Of a DNA stretch of 64,000 nucleotides, positions 8,622 through 17,133 are shown one piece after another. Origin of the DNA: Burkholderia sp. 9120. GTDB taxonomy: Bacteria > Pseudomonadota > Gammaproteobacteria > Burkholderiales > Burkholderiaceae. The stretch is from positions 1,798,001 through 1,862,000 of the forward strand of contig NZ_JQNA01000002.1 of assembly GCF_000745015.1 (NCBI RefSeq), read 5' to 3'. The notes under the pieces are model-generated. The model made no database searches. It was not told where the DNA came from and saw only the letters and a list, made by a program, of their open reading frames with translations. The stretch's first letter is position 1. Every line of letters begins with the position of its first letter. The position numbers and the translations under genes are program-made.

Positions 8622-9980
8622 TCAACCGATCGCGCCGTCGACGTTTTGGTCAACCGCTATTCTCGCTTGTTCAAGCATCCAAGCTTCAATTTTATCGTGC
8701 CACATACGCAGCAGATCAAGCGGCCGACGGCGGTAATGCTTTTCGGCAATCGCAGACGGTTTATGCCCCTGAATCTGGGCGACGACGCCGACCGGTACCT
8801 CGCACCACTCGGACAAGGTACCGAAGGAGCGACGCAAGCCGTGCAACGTCACGTGAGGCAGGCCTTCTCTCGCGAGTGCCTGGTTATGTGCAAGCCTCGG
8901 CTCCGCGATTTTTCCGTCAGCGGCCGTTTTGCTAGCGAACACCCAGGGCGACGGCACCCATTTCTCACCTCGCTCGACAAGACGCGCTGCCTGACGAATG
9001 TTCGGCGGCGTCTCATTGATCCGCTTCAAATTGAGTAGCAGACTTGCCAAGTAGGGCGTCAGGGGAATTGTGCGCCCTCCGGAACCTTCAACCTTGTCAT
9101 CCAGCACGAGGCTGCGCCACCGAAAATCAACGTCGTCCCAGCGTACTGCCGCGAGTTCTTCGCGCCGCGCTCCGGTAATCAGCAACCCTTGCAAATACGC
9201 ACTAATCACTGGATTGGCGATTTCACGCACTCCGGCAAACCAGTTGCGCAGTTGCTCGCGTTGCAGCGAATCTCCGTCCTTGGCCTTTACACGTGGCGTA
9301 ACATCCCTCACGTCTCGCGATTTATAGGCGTCGGCAGGGATCATGCCGGCATATGCGGGCATCTCGGCCGCCCATCGAATGAAGCTGCGAAGCAGCCGGA
9401 ACGAAAGCGCCGACATCGTGGGGCGGTCTGTCGATTGAGATGCGAGCCATCCTGCAATGCGCATACCCGTCAGCTCGGGCAGTTTCAGCGGCCGTAGCGC
9501 AGCAAGAGGCCCCGGCTGGGTCAGGCCTTTTGCCCGTTTTTTTTGCATGCCGCCTAGGTCCGCATGTTGAAGATGGTCACGGTAATGCCGTTCACTCCAA
9601 AACGGCCGGCGCGCTTGCACGTACGCGTCCCAAGCGTCACCAAACACGACATCCTGTCGACGGGCCTCCGCTCGCCGCGCCTCGTGAGCCACCTGCATGT
9701 CGACCCGGACTTCGCGCGGGTCCTTGCCGTCATCGATCAGAGTCTTCAATCGACTGGCTTCGGTGCGTGCCCGACCGAGATCCCAGGCCCGTGCATCCCC
9801 GATGGTCACCCGGATCGTCTTGCCGAATAAGCGTGATTCGAATATGTAGGCCCGCGCCGCTGATGCGGTGACGCGCAACCCAAACCCGGGCGTCTTCGCG
9901 TCCCAATAGATACTTTGCTGCTTGCCGGACTCGCATTGAAAGCCGTCGATCCGCGCAGCCGTGAAGTTCTGCTTCGCCAT
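8622..9980 (-). CDS. Tyrosine recombinase (P4-like integrase)
   Basis: The start at ATG 9980 (MAKQNFTAARIDGFQC) follows GGGGATTTG; an ATG 30 bases earlier has no ribosome site. The N-terminal arm has the DUF4102-like GKQQSIYWDAKTPGFGLRV, typical of integrases that target tRNA genes. The catalytic set is visible in the last 200 residues: Arg in ITGARREELAAVRW, His-x-x-Arg in LHGLRRSFGTL, His in IQGHKPSA and the Tyr in AEKHYRRR. The protein catalyses integration and excision of the element. The gene starts 156 bases from the tRNA-Lys fragment and points away from it, as in P4-type elements. Confidence 0.9.
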   Translation of the reverse strand: MAKQNFTAARIDGFQCESGKQQSIYWDAKTPGFGLRVTASAARAYIFESRLFGKTIRVTIGDARAWDLGRARTEASRLKTLIDDGKDPREVRVDMQVAHEARRAEARRQDVVFGDAWDAYVQARRPFWSERHYRDHLQHADLGGMQKKRAKGLTQPGPLAALRPLKLPELTGMRIAGWLASQSTDRPTMSALSFRLLRSFIRWAAEMPAYAGMIPADAYKSRDVRDVTPRVKAKDGDSLQREQLRNWFAGVREIANPVISAYLQGLLITGARREELAAVRWDDVDFRWRSLVLDDKVEGSGGRTIPLTPYLASLLLNLKRINETPPNIRQAARLVERGEKWVPSPWVFASKTAADGKIAEPRLAHNQALAREGLPHVTLHGLRRSFGTLSEWCEVPVGVVAQIQGHKPSAIAEKHYRRRPLDLLRMWHDKIEAWMLEQARIAVDQNVDGAIG

Positions 9981-10135
9981 CAAATCCCCGTGTAGGCACC
10001 ATGTAGGCAAATCCTAGGGGAATCGATCTATCTTGGTCAACAAGAAATCCGTAGAAGAAGGCCACAATGCCTTATATTACGGGCATCTCCGCGCCTACAT
10101 GGATCTCAATCTATCCGCAGGAATTTCGATACTCT

Positions 10136-10184
10136 CGGACTTTTAATCCGTTGGTCACAGGTTCGAATCCCGTACGGCCTACCA
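10136..10184 (+). other. Displaced 3' half of tRNA-Lys(TTT): attachment site
   Basis: The sequence runs from the anticodon arm (CGGACTTTTAATCCG, anticodon TTT) through GGTTCGAATCC (T arm) to an encoded CCA at 10182-10184. No D arm or 5' acceptor strand precedes it, and the terminal pair of the anticodon stem is already mismatched, so this is not a complete gene. It is what remains when an element inserts into the gene and carries its own 3' copy. The intact tRNA-Lys should therefore be at the other end of the element, left of the window. I found no T arm elsewhere in 1-10 kb. Confidence 0.8.
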
Positions 10185-10202
10185 AAGATTCCTGTAGTAA
10201 GA

Positions 10203-10236
10203 CAAAGGGCCTGCGCAAGCAGGCCCTTTGTTTTTT
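10203..10236 (+). terminator. Rho-independent terminator of the former tRNA-Lys gene
   Basis: CAAAGGGCCTGC (10203-10214) pairs perfectly with GCAGGCCCTTTG (10219-10230) around GCAA and is followed by TTTTTT. It lies 19 bases after the tRNA CCA, in the normal place for the native tRNA terminator. This marks the right boundary of the integrative element and the return to host sequence. Confidence 0.9.
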
Positions 10237-10434
10237 GTACTTCAGGTGCCCGTGGGAGGCAGATCGGGAGGCAGCAATGACTGCGGTCCACTTCGGTCGA
10301 CCGCAGCACGCTACCGTTGACTGCGCCCCACTGCTGCCGGATGCGGACACCGTTTGCGGTGATCCGCGCTCCGGTCCGTTGGGTATCCAGCCAACCGACA
10401 CCCGGCCAATTGCCGCCGCGACGTCACGAGGTAC

Positions 10435-10587
10435 GTGCCGTTCGGTGTGGTGACCGGTCGCGAAGCCGCGAATAAAATCCAGGGCTACACGTTGCTCCAC
10501 TCACTACCGGAGCAGCTCATGAGCCGTTACCACGCGTATCCCGTCCGTCGTCCTGCCGTCGTCACCGTTCCTCACAAGGAGGCGTGA
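10435..10587 (+). CDS. Possible small ORF leading into the second integrase
   Basis: A 50-codon frame from a GTG at 10435 (VPFGVVTGREAANKIQGYTL...) ends one base before the ATG of the second integrase, and the integrase ribosome site (AAGGAGG) lies inside its last codons. Coupled tiny ORFs are common before recombinase genes. The frame is open upstream to about 10363 without a good start, so it may also be the tail of a truncated gene. No family recognised. Confidence 0.3.
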   Translation: MPFGVVTGREAANKIQGYTLLHSLPEQLMSRYHAYPVRRPAVVTVPHKEA

Positions 10588-10588
10588 G

Positions 10589-11965
10589 ATGGCCAGCATC
10601 TATCGTCACCGCAACGCCTGGCAGGCCAGCGTCACCGTCGCTGGCGCCAACCACAAGAAAAATTTCCGCACCCGCAAGGAGGCCGAGACCTGGGCCGCGC
10701 AACTGCACGGCGAACTCCAGAACGCTCACGCACCACTGCTCGGTGGTCCCGCGAAGGCCACCGTGGGCCGCACGCTCTATGAATACGCGCACCTCTACAC
10801 CATCCACAAACGCGGCGCGAAACAGGAAATCAACCTCATCAACCGCTACCTCCTGGCAGGCGCCCTGCCCACCCTGCAGTTGCAGGCCACCGAACAGGGC
10901 GGTGTCGACCTGACCGATGCGCCGCCTGCGACGGAACTGCCTTTCAGTTTCGCCAACCTTCGGGCAAAGCGCGCCGCCTCGCGTGAAAGCACCAACGCCT
11001 TTCGTGCCGGGCTCGCCCTTCTGCCAGTCGCGCAGGTGAGCGCGCAGACGATGCTCAGATTCATGTCCGCGATGCGCAAGGACGGGCTCACTGACAGCAC
11101 CATCCAGAAGGAACTGGCGCTGCTCAAGCATTGTTTCAACTGCGCGCAGAAACACTGGAACTGGGCGGGTTTCGAAAACCCGATGGCAAGCGTGCCGATT
11201 CCCAAGGGCGGCCCGGGCCGCTCCGCAGTCCTCGACGAAGACGCTGAGCAGGTACTCTTCGACGCGCTGGGTCGGTGCGACAACCCGTTTATCCTGCCCA
11301 TTGTCCAGTTCGCGATTGAAACCACCAGCCGGCGAGGCAGCCTGCTGAAACTGCGCTGGCGCGATGTCGACCTCCCTGGACGCACCGCGACACTGCGGCT
11401 CACGAAGGCCGGCGAAAACCAGATTGTCCCGCTCACACAGCGCGCAGTCGAAATCCTGTCCCGCCTGCCGCGCGAAGAAAACGATGGACGCGTCTTCCCG
11501 ATGACCGCCGACGCGCTCGACTCCGCCTGGGATCGCGCAACCACCGAGGCGGGACTGCCGGACCTGCGCTTTCACGACCTGCGACATGTTGGCACCACGC
11601 GTCATGCGCGGCGGCTGCGCAATCCGCAGATGCTCAAACGCATCACCGGTCACAAGACGGACGCGATGCTCGCCCGCTACACGCACCTCTTCGTGGACGA
11701 CGTCCTTGATGCACTCGATGCCACCGAGCCGTTGTTGACCCCGCCCCTGCCGCCCGACCTGCGCGGGCAGTCAGCGGGAAAAGCGCGCGCAGCGACCCAA
11801 GCGCGACGGCTTAATGGGCGTCGTCCTGCGGATGAGGACGCTTCCGTGCCCGGTAAAGCCGCACCCATACCGGACGCACCACCCACCCCACTCATCGGGA
11901 ATCTGCCGGAGACAAACGGAAGTATCGTGGCGGTCGATTTCCGCAACCGCCGGCGCGCAGCCTGA
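10589..11965 (+). CDS. Tyrosine recombinase (phage-type integrase), second element
   Basis: The 458-residue product has AAGGAGG seven bases before ATG 10589. The N-terminal Arm-like region (HRNAWQASVTVAGANHKKNF) and a core-binding helical domain precede the catalytic residues: Arg in TTSRRGSLLKLRW, His-x-x-Arg in FHDLRHVGTT, His in ITGHKTDA and Tyr in ARYTHLF. The C-terminal ~80 residues after the Tyr are a low-complexity Pro/Ala/Arg tail. It differs clearly from the integrase at 8622-9980, and the two genes diverge from the tRNA remnant, so it belongs to a separate element extending right. The distal end of that element is not visible. Confidence 0.9.
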   Translation: MASIYRHRNAWQASVTVAGANHKKNFRTRKEAETWAAQLHGELQNAHAPLLGGPAKATVGRTLYEYAHLYTIHKRGAKQEINLINRYLLAGALPTLQLQATEQGGVDLTDAPPATELPFSFANLRAKRAASRESTNAFRAGLALLPVAQVSAQTMLRFMSAMRKDGLTDSTIQKELALLKHCFNCAQKHWNWAGFENPMASVPIPKGGPGRSAVLDEDAEQVLFDALGRCDNPFILPIVQFAIETTSRRGSLLKLRWRDVDLPGRTATLRLTKAGENQIVPLTQRAVEILSRLPREENDGRVFPMTADALDSAWDRATTEAGLPDLRFHDLRHVGTTRHARRLRNPQMLKRITGHKTDAMLARYTHLFVDDVLDALDATEPLLTPPLPPDLRGQSAGKARAATQARRLNGRRPADEDASVPGKAAPIPDAPPTPLIGNLPETNGSIVAVDFRNRRRAA

Positions 11966-12120
11966 CGCGCGTCACTTCTCTGCACGGCCTCGGAAAATCG
12001 GGGCCGTGCGTCCAGGCGTGTCGGATGGCTCGCCTGATTCCGGCGTGTCCGCCGCGCGTCTGGACCAGACCTGACCAGGGCGCTATTGTCACGTCAATAA
12101 CCTGCATATGCGGAGTCGAA

Positions 12121-12369
12121 GTGAAACCATCTCACGGCGAGCCACCCGGGATTTCGGCGCAGGACGACGAGCGGCGCGCGCTGGTGGAGCAGCGCGAGGC
12201 CTTATTGCAGATTCTGGAGTTGAGACAAAAAGACTTCCATGCCGGCGACCTTCGTGACCTTGACGAATTTCTGGAAGAACTGGATAGCGATAGCGCCGAC
12301 GTCTCACTGATTGTCAGTTTCAGCGCTGAAACCTTTCTGAAGTCTGGCCAAATCCGGCGTGCAGTCTGA
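12121..12369 (+). CDS. Small acidic protein, unknown
   Basis: A GTG at 12121 gives 82 residues; further upstream the frame runs through an Arg/Pro-rich stretch that does not look coding. The product is helical and acidic (ERRALVEQREALLQILELRQ, LRDLDEFLEELDSDSADV), consistent with a short coiled coil. It lies between the second integrase and the convergent AlpA-like gene. It could be a small regulator or anti-repressor of the element, but nothing identifies it. Confidence 0.4.
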   Translation: MKPSHGEPPGISAQDDERRALVEQREALLQILELRQKDFHAGDLRDLDEFLEELDSDSADVSLIVSFSAETFLKSGQIRRAV

Positions 12370-12386
12370 CGCCGGGCCCACGCAAC

Positions 12387-12641
12387 TCACCGCGTCTTCC
12401 GCTTTGCACTCGCAGGAACGCCGGTCGGCCGGCGGCCGAGGGAAGGGTTAAAGGCGAGCTGTGTTGCAAACTGCGCTGCGTACCAGGTCTGAACCGCCTC
12501 GGCTGCCCAGTAACAACGCTTGCCCACCCGTACCGGCGGTGGAAACCGCCCGTCACGAACCCATCCGTCCAGGGTCCGCTCGGAGATGGCGAGCTGCTCG
12601 CAGACCGCCAGCTTATCCAGTGTTTGCATGATGTTTTCCAT
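12387..12641 (-). CDS. AlpA-family helix-turn-helix regulator
   Basis: The 84-residue product starts at MENIMQTLDKLAV; a second ATG four codons later is possible. AVCEQLAISERTLDGWVRDGRFPPPVRVG is the AlpA/excisionase signature (x-L-x-I-S-x-x-T-x-x-x-W, then G-x-F-P-x-x-x-x-I/V) and KRCYWAAEAVQTWYAAQ completes the wing. AlpA proteins activate the integrase or excision of P4- and CP4-type elements. It lies next to the second integrase in convergent orientation and is probably its partner. Confidence 0.7.
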   Translation of the reverse strand: MENIMQTLDKLAVCEQLAISERTLDGWVRDGRFPPPVRVGKRCYWAAEAVQTWYAAQFATQLAFNPSLGRRPTGVPASAKRKTR

Positions 12642-12897
12642 TGCTGATGTGATGGGAAGTAGAGCGACCGGTTTTATCCATGCAGGCCGCTGCAAAGGCA
12701 GCAACGACCCACACAGGGTTCGCGCGCTTCGCCGATCGCGGTCGCGTGGCCGTGAGGCGACTTCGTGTACTGATGGGAGGCTGCAGCAGACGCCCGCACG
12801 CTGGCCGCCAGCCAGAAGCTGGCGGCCCGTAACCGGAACTACCACAGACGCAGTCCTGATACGCCCCGTCGTAGGCAGCAACGAGGCGATACAGACG

Positions 12898-13512
12898 CTA
12901 GTGCAACACCTCTGACGAGACGTCGTGCGTCATCGCGAACGCCTCCGCGCACAGGGCCACTTTCGGTGTCGCAACAATGAAAGAGCCCTGATGAACCACG
13001 TATGGAAAATAAGCCCGAACCGATTTTTCCATTTCCCGGTTACCGCACGCGAGGGAAGCGAGCGCCAGGAACTTAATCGTCCTGTCCTGTCCACCGGTGC
13101 GGCGCATATCGGCGAACATGGAGCCCAGATTGACGCCTTCAGGCAGGCGCTGGACCAATGGCACGGTTGCGTCTTCGCCTTCGTGGTGAACCAGAATCTG
13201 GAATCCGCCCTGTTCGTCCCAGGCGTCAAGTACGTTCCAGGTCACCACGTCGCTCGCGTCCAGAAACCAGTGAAAGGCAAACGCCTTCCCGATGATGACC
13301 GTCACAACAATGACGGAGGTCTTCTGTTCGCCCGTTGACGTCAGGCAGAGATGCAGGTCATCAATCGCATCCGGCGGCAACGGCATGTGCGCCGGCAAAC
13401 ACGCGCTGAGAGCGGGACCCGACGTGAAATCGGTCAGGGGACCATCCTCGAAAGGGTTGAGCAGTTCGGCAAGCTGGGAAGGCTCCAGCGAAAACGGATT
13501 TGATATCTGCAT
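12898..13512 (-). CDS. Hypothetical accessory protein
   Basis: Start chosen at ATG 13512 (MQISNPFSLEPSQLAELLNP) because TTGAGG lies about 10 bases upstream and the longer frame overlaps the preceding gene's end. The 204-residue product is soluble, with a beta-rich middle (QKTSVIVVTVIIGKAFAFHW) that may form an enzyme-like or cystatin-like sheet and a helical C-terminus (TIKFLALASLACGNREMEKS). It follows the 13568-14215 gene by 55 bases and probably shares its promoter. No family recognised. Confidence 0.45.
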   Translation of the reverse strand: MQISNPFSLEPSQLAELLNPFEDGPLTDFTSGPALSACLPAHMPLPPDAIDDLHLCLTSTGEQKTSVIVVTVIIGKAFAFHWFLDASDVVTWNVLDAWDEQGGFQILVHHEGEDATVPLVQRLPEGVNLGSMFADMRRTGGQDRTIKFLALASLACGNREMEKSVRAYFPYVVHQGSFIVATPKVALCAEAFAMTHDVSSEVLH

Positions 13513-13567
13513 GGCGACTAACCTCAAGGCATGGAATTGAAGGGGAGTAAGAGAGAACGCGTTTCCA

Positions 13568-14215
13568 TCAGGAAGCACCCTGGCGACGCTGGCCACGGCG
13601 GGCACGCTCGGGCACACACTCAGGCGGCATGGCGCTACCGGAACCGAGGGCTGCAACCATCCGATGGATGTGGGCGATTGCGCTCTTGCCGCCGGATTCC
13701 AGGCTACTCAACGGGAAGAATTCGCCTCGTCGCAAGAGTTCGGCATGCAGCCACTGGTAGGTACCGGACACTCCGTCCGGCCGTAAATCACTGGAAGCAT
13801 CAAGCAGCAGCTCAGCGCACCGTTCGAGGGACTGCAGCATGAACATGCCCTCCTCGATGCGCCAGACAAACTCCGTGTGGCTGCCAATCTCAGACCGCTC
13901 CTGCGCAACCCGCAAGTTGGGCGCGTGGCAGTAGATAGCCTCCAGCACGGTATTCGATTCGAGCTCACGCCAGGGTCTTCGGCGCGGTTCGTAGACTGAC
14001 TCGAGCACCTCGAAAACCGCCTGCAGGTCTAGCTCATCCGGATGCTCTGTGCGTGTACTGAATCCGGTTGTCAGCCGCATGAATGTGGCCTGCTGGGAGC
14101 CCTGGACAGGTGGCAGGTCAAATAGCGGTCCCCTGCTTCTGGCCGAAGGGCTGGCGTCCCGGCCAGCGCCGGATTGTGCGACGTCTTTGGGGGGCAAATT
14201 TCTCTTCAGGTTCAT
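13568..14215 (-). CDS. Hypothetical accessory protein
   Basis: The ATG at 14215 has GAGGATC at the right distance; an upstream ATG at 14266 lacks one. The 215-residue product has a disordered N-terminus (QSGAGRDASPSARSRGP) and then a helical domain (LDLQAVFEVLESVYEPRRRP, YCHAPNLRVAQERSEIGSHT, MFMLQSLERCAELLLDASSD), which reads like a structural or regulatory protein. It is first of the minus-strand accessory pair, with two palindromes in its upstream region. Function unknown. Confidence 0.45.
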   Translation of the reverse strand: MNLKRNLPPKDVAQSGAGRDASPSARSRGPLFDLPPVQGSQQATFMRLTTGFSTRTEHPDELDLQAVFEVLESVYEPRRRPWRELESNTVLEAIYCHAPNLRVAQERSEIGSHTEFVWRIEEGMFMLQSLERCAELLLDASSDLRPDGVSGTYQWLHAELLRRGEFFPLSSLESGGKSAIAHIHRMVAALGSGSAMPPECVPERARRGQRRQGAS

Positions 14216-14301
14216 TTTCCGATCCTCATCAGGTATGGGGTAAAGGGAAGCGTTGTGAACCGGCACGAGCAGAACTGGTGCGCGCGCCGGCGCGTCAATG
14301 C

Positions 14302-14336
14302 CGTGGAATTTCCACGAAGCGATGACGTTTACGTCA
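14302..14336. promoter_or_regulatory. Two adjacent palindromes, putative operators
   Basis: CGTGGAATTTCCACG (14302-14316) is a perfect 15-base palindrome and TGACGTTTACGTCA (14323-14336) a perfect 14-base one, separated by six bases. They sit 87-121 bases upstream of the start codon at 14215, in an AT-rich stretch (ACAATATTTATAAAG). Paired operators for an element-encoded regulator are the simplest reading. Confidence 0.45.
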
Positions 14337-14481
14337 CAATATTTATAAAGGATTACTAATCATATGCCGGTCATGGTCAGCCAGTCCGGACGCCTTCGAA
14401 CGACTGCCTGTTGATTTGCACTGAATCCGGACCCAGGATTTGCATCGAATACTGACCCACCCTTTGATCCAGTTTTGGGGT

Positions 14482-15258
14482 TCAGGTTGGGTGTTTCGGG
14501 GTTCGTTTTCTCTCCTTTTCAGGCTGTGTCGTGCTGTTCCTGAAACGATAGCTATCGTTGCCGGTTTCTACAATGTGGCAGTGGTGTGTGAGCCGGTCGA
14601 GCAGCGCCGTGGTCATCTTCGCGTCGCCGAAGACGTTGGCCCACTCAGAGAAGCTCAGATTGGTTGTGATGACGACGCTCGTGCGCTCGTAGAGTTTGCT
14701 CAGTAGATGGAAGAGCAAGGCGCCCCCGGTCTGGCTGAACGGCAGATAACCCAGTTCGTCGAGGATGACGAGGTCGGCGTACATTAGACGCACAGCCAGT
14801 TGCCCAGGCTTTCCAGTCAGCTTCTCCTGCTCAAGCGCATTGACGAGTTCAATGGTGGAGAAGAAACGCACGCGGCTTCGATCATGTTCGATCGCCTGCA
14901 CGCCAATCGCCGTCGCCAGATGCGTTTTGCCCGTGCCCGGTCCGCCGACCAGCACGACGTTGTGTGCCGATGTCATGAACTCACACCGATGCAACTGACG
15001 CACGGTTGCTTCGTTGACATCGCTGCAACCGAAGTCAAAGCCGTTGAGATCCCGATACGCCGGGAAGCGGGCGACCTTCATCTGATAGGCCAGTGAACGT
15101 ACCTCACGGGCCGCCATCTCCGCCTTGAGCAGACCTGCCAGAACTAGCGATGCCGACTTGTACGCGGGGGAATCCTGCGCGGCCAGCTCGCCAAGCGCCT
15201 GGGCCATGCCGTGCAGCTTCAGTGACTTGAGCATTTCCATCATGGCGTCAGGCTGCAT
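14482..15258 (-). CDS. istB: IS21 transposition helper ATPase IstB
   Basis: The 258-residue product has the AAA+ set: Walker [12 protein letters not shown] (~residues 105-115), Walker [13 protein letters not shown] and the downstream [12 protein letters not shown] sensor region, as in IstB/DnaC-like helpers. IstB loads on target DNA and directs the IstA transposase. The gene overlaps the end of istA by 11 bases, the usual IS21 coupling. Full length and apparently functional. Confidence 0.95.
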   Translation of the reverse strand: MQPDAMMEMLKSLKLHGMAQALGELAAQDSPAYKSASLVLAGLLKAEMAAREVRSLAYQMKVARFPAYRDLNGFDFGCSDVNEATVRQLHRCEFMTSAHNVVLVGGPGTGKTHLATAIGVQAIEHDRSRVRFFSTIELVNALEQEKLTGKPGQLAVRLMYADLVILDELGYLPFSQTGGALLFHLLSKLYERTSVVITTNLSFSEWANVFGDAKMTTALLDRLTHHCHIVETGNDSYRFRNSTTQPEKERKRTPKHPT

Positions 15259-16765
15259 GATGATCCTCCCGGCCTCTCAGGTCGTCATAACGGCCGACGT
15301 TGGCTTGCGGCTCGACGCGCAGGGCGAAGGCCTGGGGCGTCTGCAGCGGAGGCACGGGAGCCCCGTCAAGCAGCCGGCTCAGGACGTTCATCACCGTTTG
15401 CTTTGAGGGCGCACCGGCCTCAAGTGCCAGCTCGACGGCGGTGAGTACGGCCTGTTCGTCGTGCAGCAGCACCAGCGCCAGTATCTCGACCATCTCCCGG
15501 TCGCCACCGGCGTGCTTCAGCAGGATTGTCTGCAGCCGCTTGAAGGCGGCAGGAAACTCTGCGAACGGCGCGCCGTTGCGCAATGCTCCAGGCTTGCGCT
15601 GCAGGACTGCGAGGTAATGACGCCAGTCGTAGATGGTTTCTCCGCGATCATGGCTGCGGTTGATACGCCGGACGTGCTCCGCGATGACCTGCCCTTCGGC
15701 GACGAAGACGAGCTGGGCCGCGTAGACGTGCAGGCTGATGGGCCGGTTCGCAAATGCCGCCGGCACGCTATACCGGTTGCGGTCGAAACTCACCAGACAC
15801 GTGGGCGAGACGAGTTTGGTGTGCTCGACAAAGCCGTCGAATGCCTGGCCGACCGGCATCAGATGGGGTCGCTCGACCGACCACGCGTCCCAGATCGTTG
15901 TGTCCTGCTCAGGGTGCTGCGTCTGCTGCCAGAGCAGGACACACTGGTCGGCCAGCCAGTCGTTTAATGCAGAGAGCGAACCGAACGCCGGCACGCGTTG
16001 CCACAGCCGGTGACGGCTGTCCTGAACGTTCTTCTCGATCTGCCCCTTCTCCCAGCCTGAGGCCGGATTGCAGAATTCGGCGTCAAACAGATAGTGACTG
16101 ACCATGGCGCTGAAGCGCGCGTTGACGTCCCGCAGCTTGCCACGACGAACCTTGTCGACAGCGGTCTTCATGTTGTCATATATGCCACGGCGCGGAATGC
16201 CGCCCCACGCCACGAACGCGTGGTAGTGAGCGTCGAACAGCATCTCGTGGGTTTGCAGCAGATAGGCCCTCAGGAAGAACGCCCGGCTGTGACTGAGCTT
16301 GAACTGCGCAACCTGCAACTTGGTGCGCTCGCCGTTGATCACGGCCCAGTCCTCGCTCCAGTCGAACTGGAATGCTTCTCCGGGTGCAAAGGTCAGCGGC
16401 ACAAAGGTGCCACGTGCTGCGCTCCTTGCCTGCTCCTGCTGCTCCTGTCGCCAGCGGCGCGCAAAGGCGGCGACCCGGTCGTAGGACCCTGTGAATCCCA
16501 ACACGGTGAGGTCAGCGTAAATCTGCTTGAGGGTTCTGCGCTGTTTGCGCGGCCGGTTTGCTTCCGTCTTTAACCAGCCGGCGAGCTTGGCCGCAAATCC
16601 GTCGAGCTTGCTCGGGCTCTGCCGTTCCGGATAGGTGGGCACTACGGTGCCGGCACGTATATAGCGCCTGACGGTGTTTCTTGAAACGCCAAGCCGTTTG
16701 GCGATCTCGCGTAGCGAGACATGATCGCGATAATGCCAGCGTCGGATGATGCTCAATATTGCCAT
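15248..16765 (-). CDS. istA: IS21 transposase IstA
   Basis: The start at ATG 16765 ([16 protein letters not shown]) has GGAG eight bases upstream; a GTG three codons earlier is less likely. An N-terminal helix-turn-helix ([20 protein letters not shown]) is followed by the DDE integrase core beginning near [14 protein letters not shown], with [15 protein letters not shown] and [11 protein letters not shown] supplying the later acidic residues. It is 505 residues, normal for IstA. It catalyses cut-and-paste transposition through a circular intermediate. Confidence 0.95.
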   Translation of the reverse strand: MAILSIIRRWHYRDHVSLREIAKRLGVSRNTVRRYIRAGTVVPTYPERQSPSKLDGFAAKLAGWLKTEANRPRKQRRTLKQIYADLTVLGFTGSYDRVAAFARRWRQEQQEQARSAARGTFVPLTFAPGEAFQFDWSEDWAVINGERTKLQVAQFKLSHSRAFFLRAYLLQTHEMLFDAHYHAFVAWGGIPRRGIYDNMKTAVDKVRRGKLRDVNARFSAMVSHYLFDAEFCNPASGWEKGQIEKNVQDSRHRLWQRVPAFGSLSALNDWLADQCVLLWQQTQHPEQDTTIWDAWSVERPHLMPVGQAFDGFVEHTKLVSPTCLVSFDRNRYSVPAAFANRPISLHVYAAQLVFVAEGQVIAEHVRRINRSHDRGETIYDWRHYLAVLQRKPGALRNGAPFAEFPAAFKRLQTILLKHAGGDREMVEILALVLLHDEQAVLTAVELALEAGAPSKQTVMNVLSRLLDGAPVPPLQTPQAFALRVEPQANVGRYDDLRGREDHHAA

Positions 16766-17133
16766 GTCGATCACTCCGTTCTCCCGCTAGCTGCACAGCG
16801 GGCCAGTGTGTTCCACGTGGGTCAATATTCGATGCAAATCACCGTGTCAGGTGGGTCAGAATTCAGTGCAAATCAACAGAGAGGGCTTTGCATCAGCCCG
16901 GTGCGGTGTTCGCGGCGTTTTTCTACGTCAACCTCGGGAAACAGTGCGCCCTGCGCTGAAATGAACACCAGTTTCATATAGTTGCTATCGGATAGCCGGC
17001 AGCCGTGTGTAAATCGTTCGACACCCCGGCCGTTCAATCCGCACGCGGCGTTTCCCACGCTATTGGCCACCGAAATGCCGATCAGCAAGGCACTTCCGAA
17101 GTGTTTAGCGCTTTCCTAGGAAGTCGACAATGG

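Larger units (their letters stand above)
14409..16878 (-). mobile_element. IS21-family insertion sequence, complete
   Basis: Terminal repeats TGTTGATTTGCACTGAAT begin at 14409 and, inverted, at 16878. A second internal pair (GATTTGCATCGAATA.TGACCCA) lies at 14437-14459 and 16818-16840; multiple terminal repeats are typical for IS21. Both genes, istA and istB, are intact and overlap. The flanks (CTGCC left, GAGAG right) show no target duplication, so the copy probably mediated a deletion or was recombined after insertion. It separates the accessory genes on the left from a broken Crp/Fnr gene on the right. Confidence 0.9.

Noticed and set aside
4888..10184. Reading the left element as a complete prophage
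   Set aside because: No capsid, tail, terminase, lysis or inovirus coat genes are present within it.
10106..10500. Minus-strand frame reading GRTGFEPVTNGLKVRE
   Set aside because: This peptide is the classic false product of antisense tRNA sequence; it overlaps the tRNA-Lys fragment and terminator.
16879..17133. Minus-strand frame with LLIGISVANSVGNAACGLNG as a transporter remnant
   Set aside because: A hydrophobic stretch alone is not enough to name a family; left as degenerate sequence.
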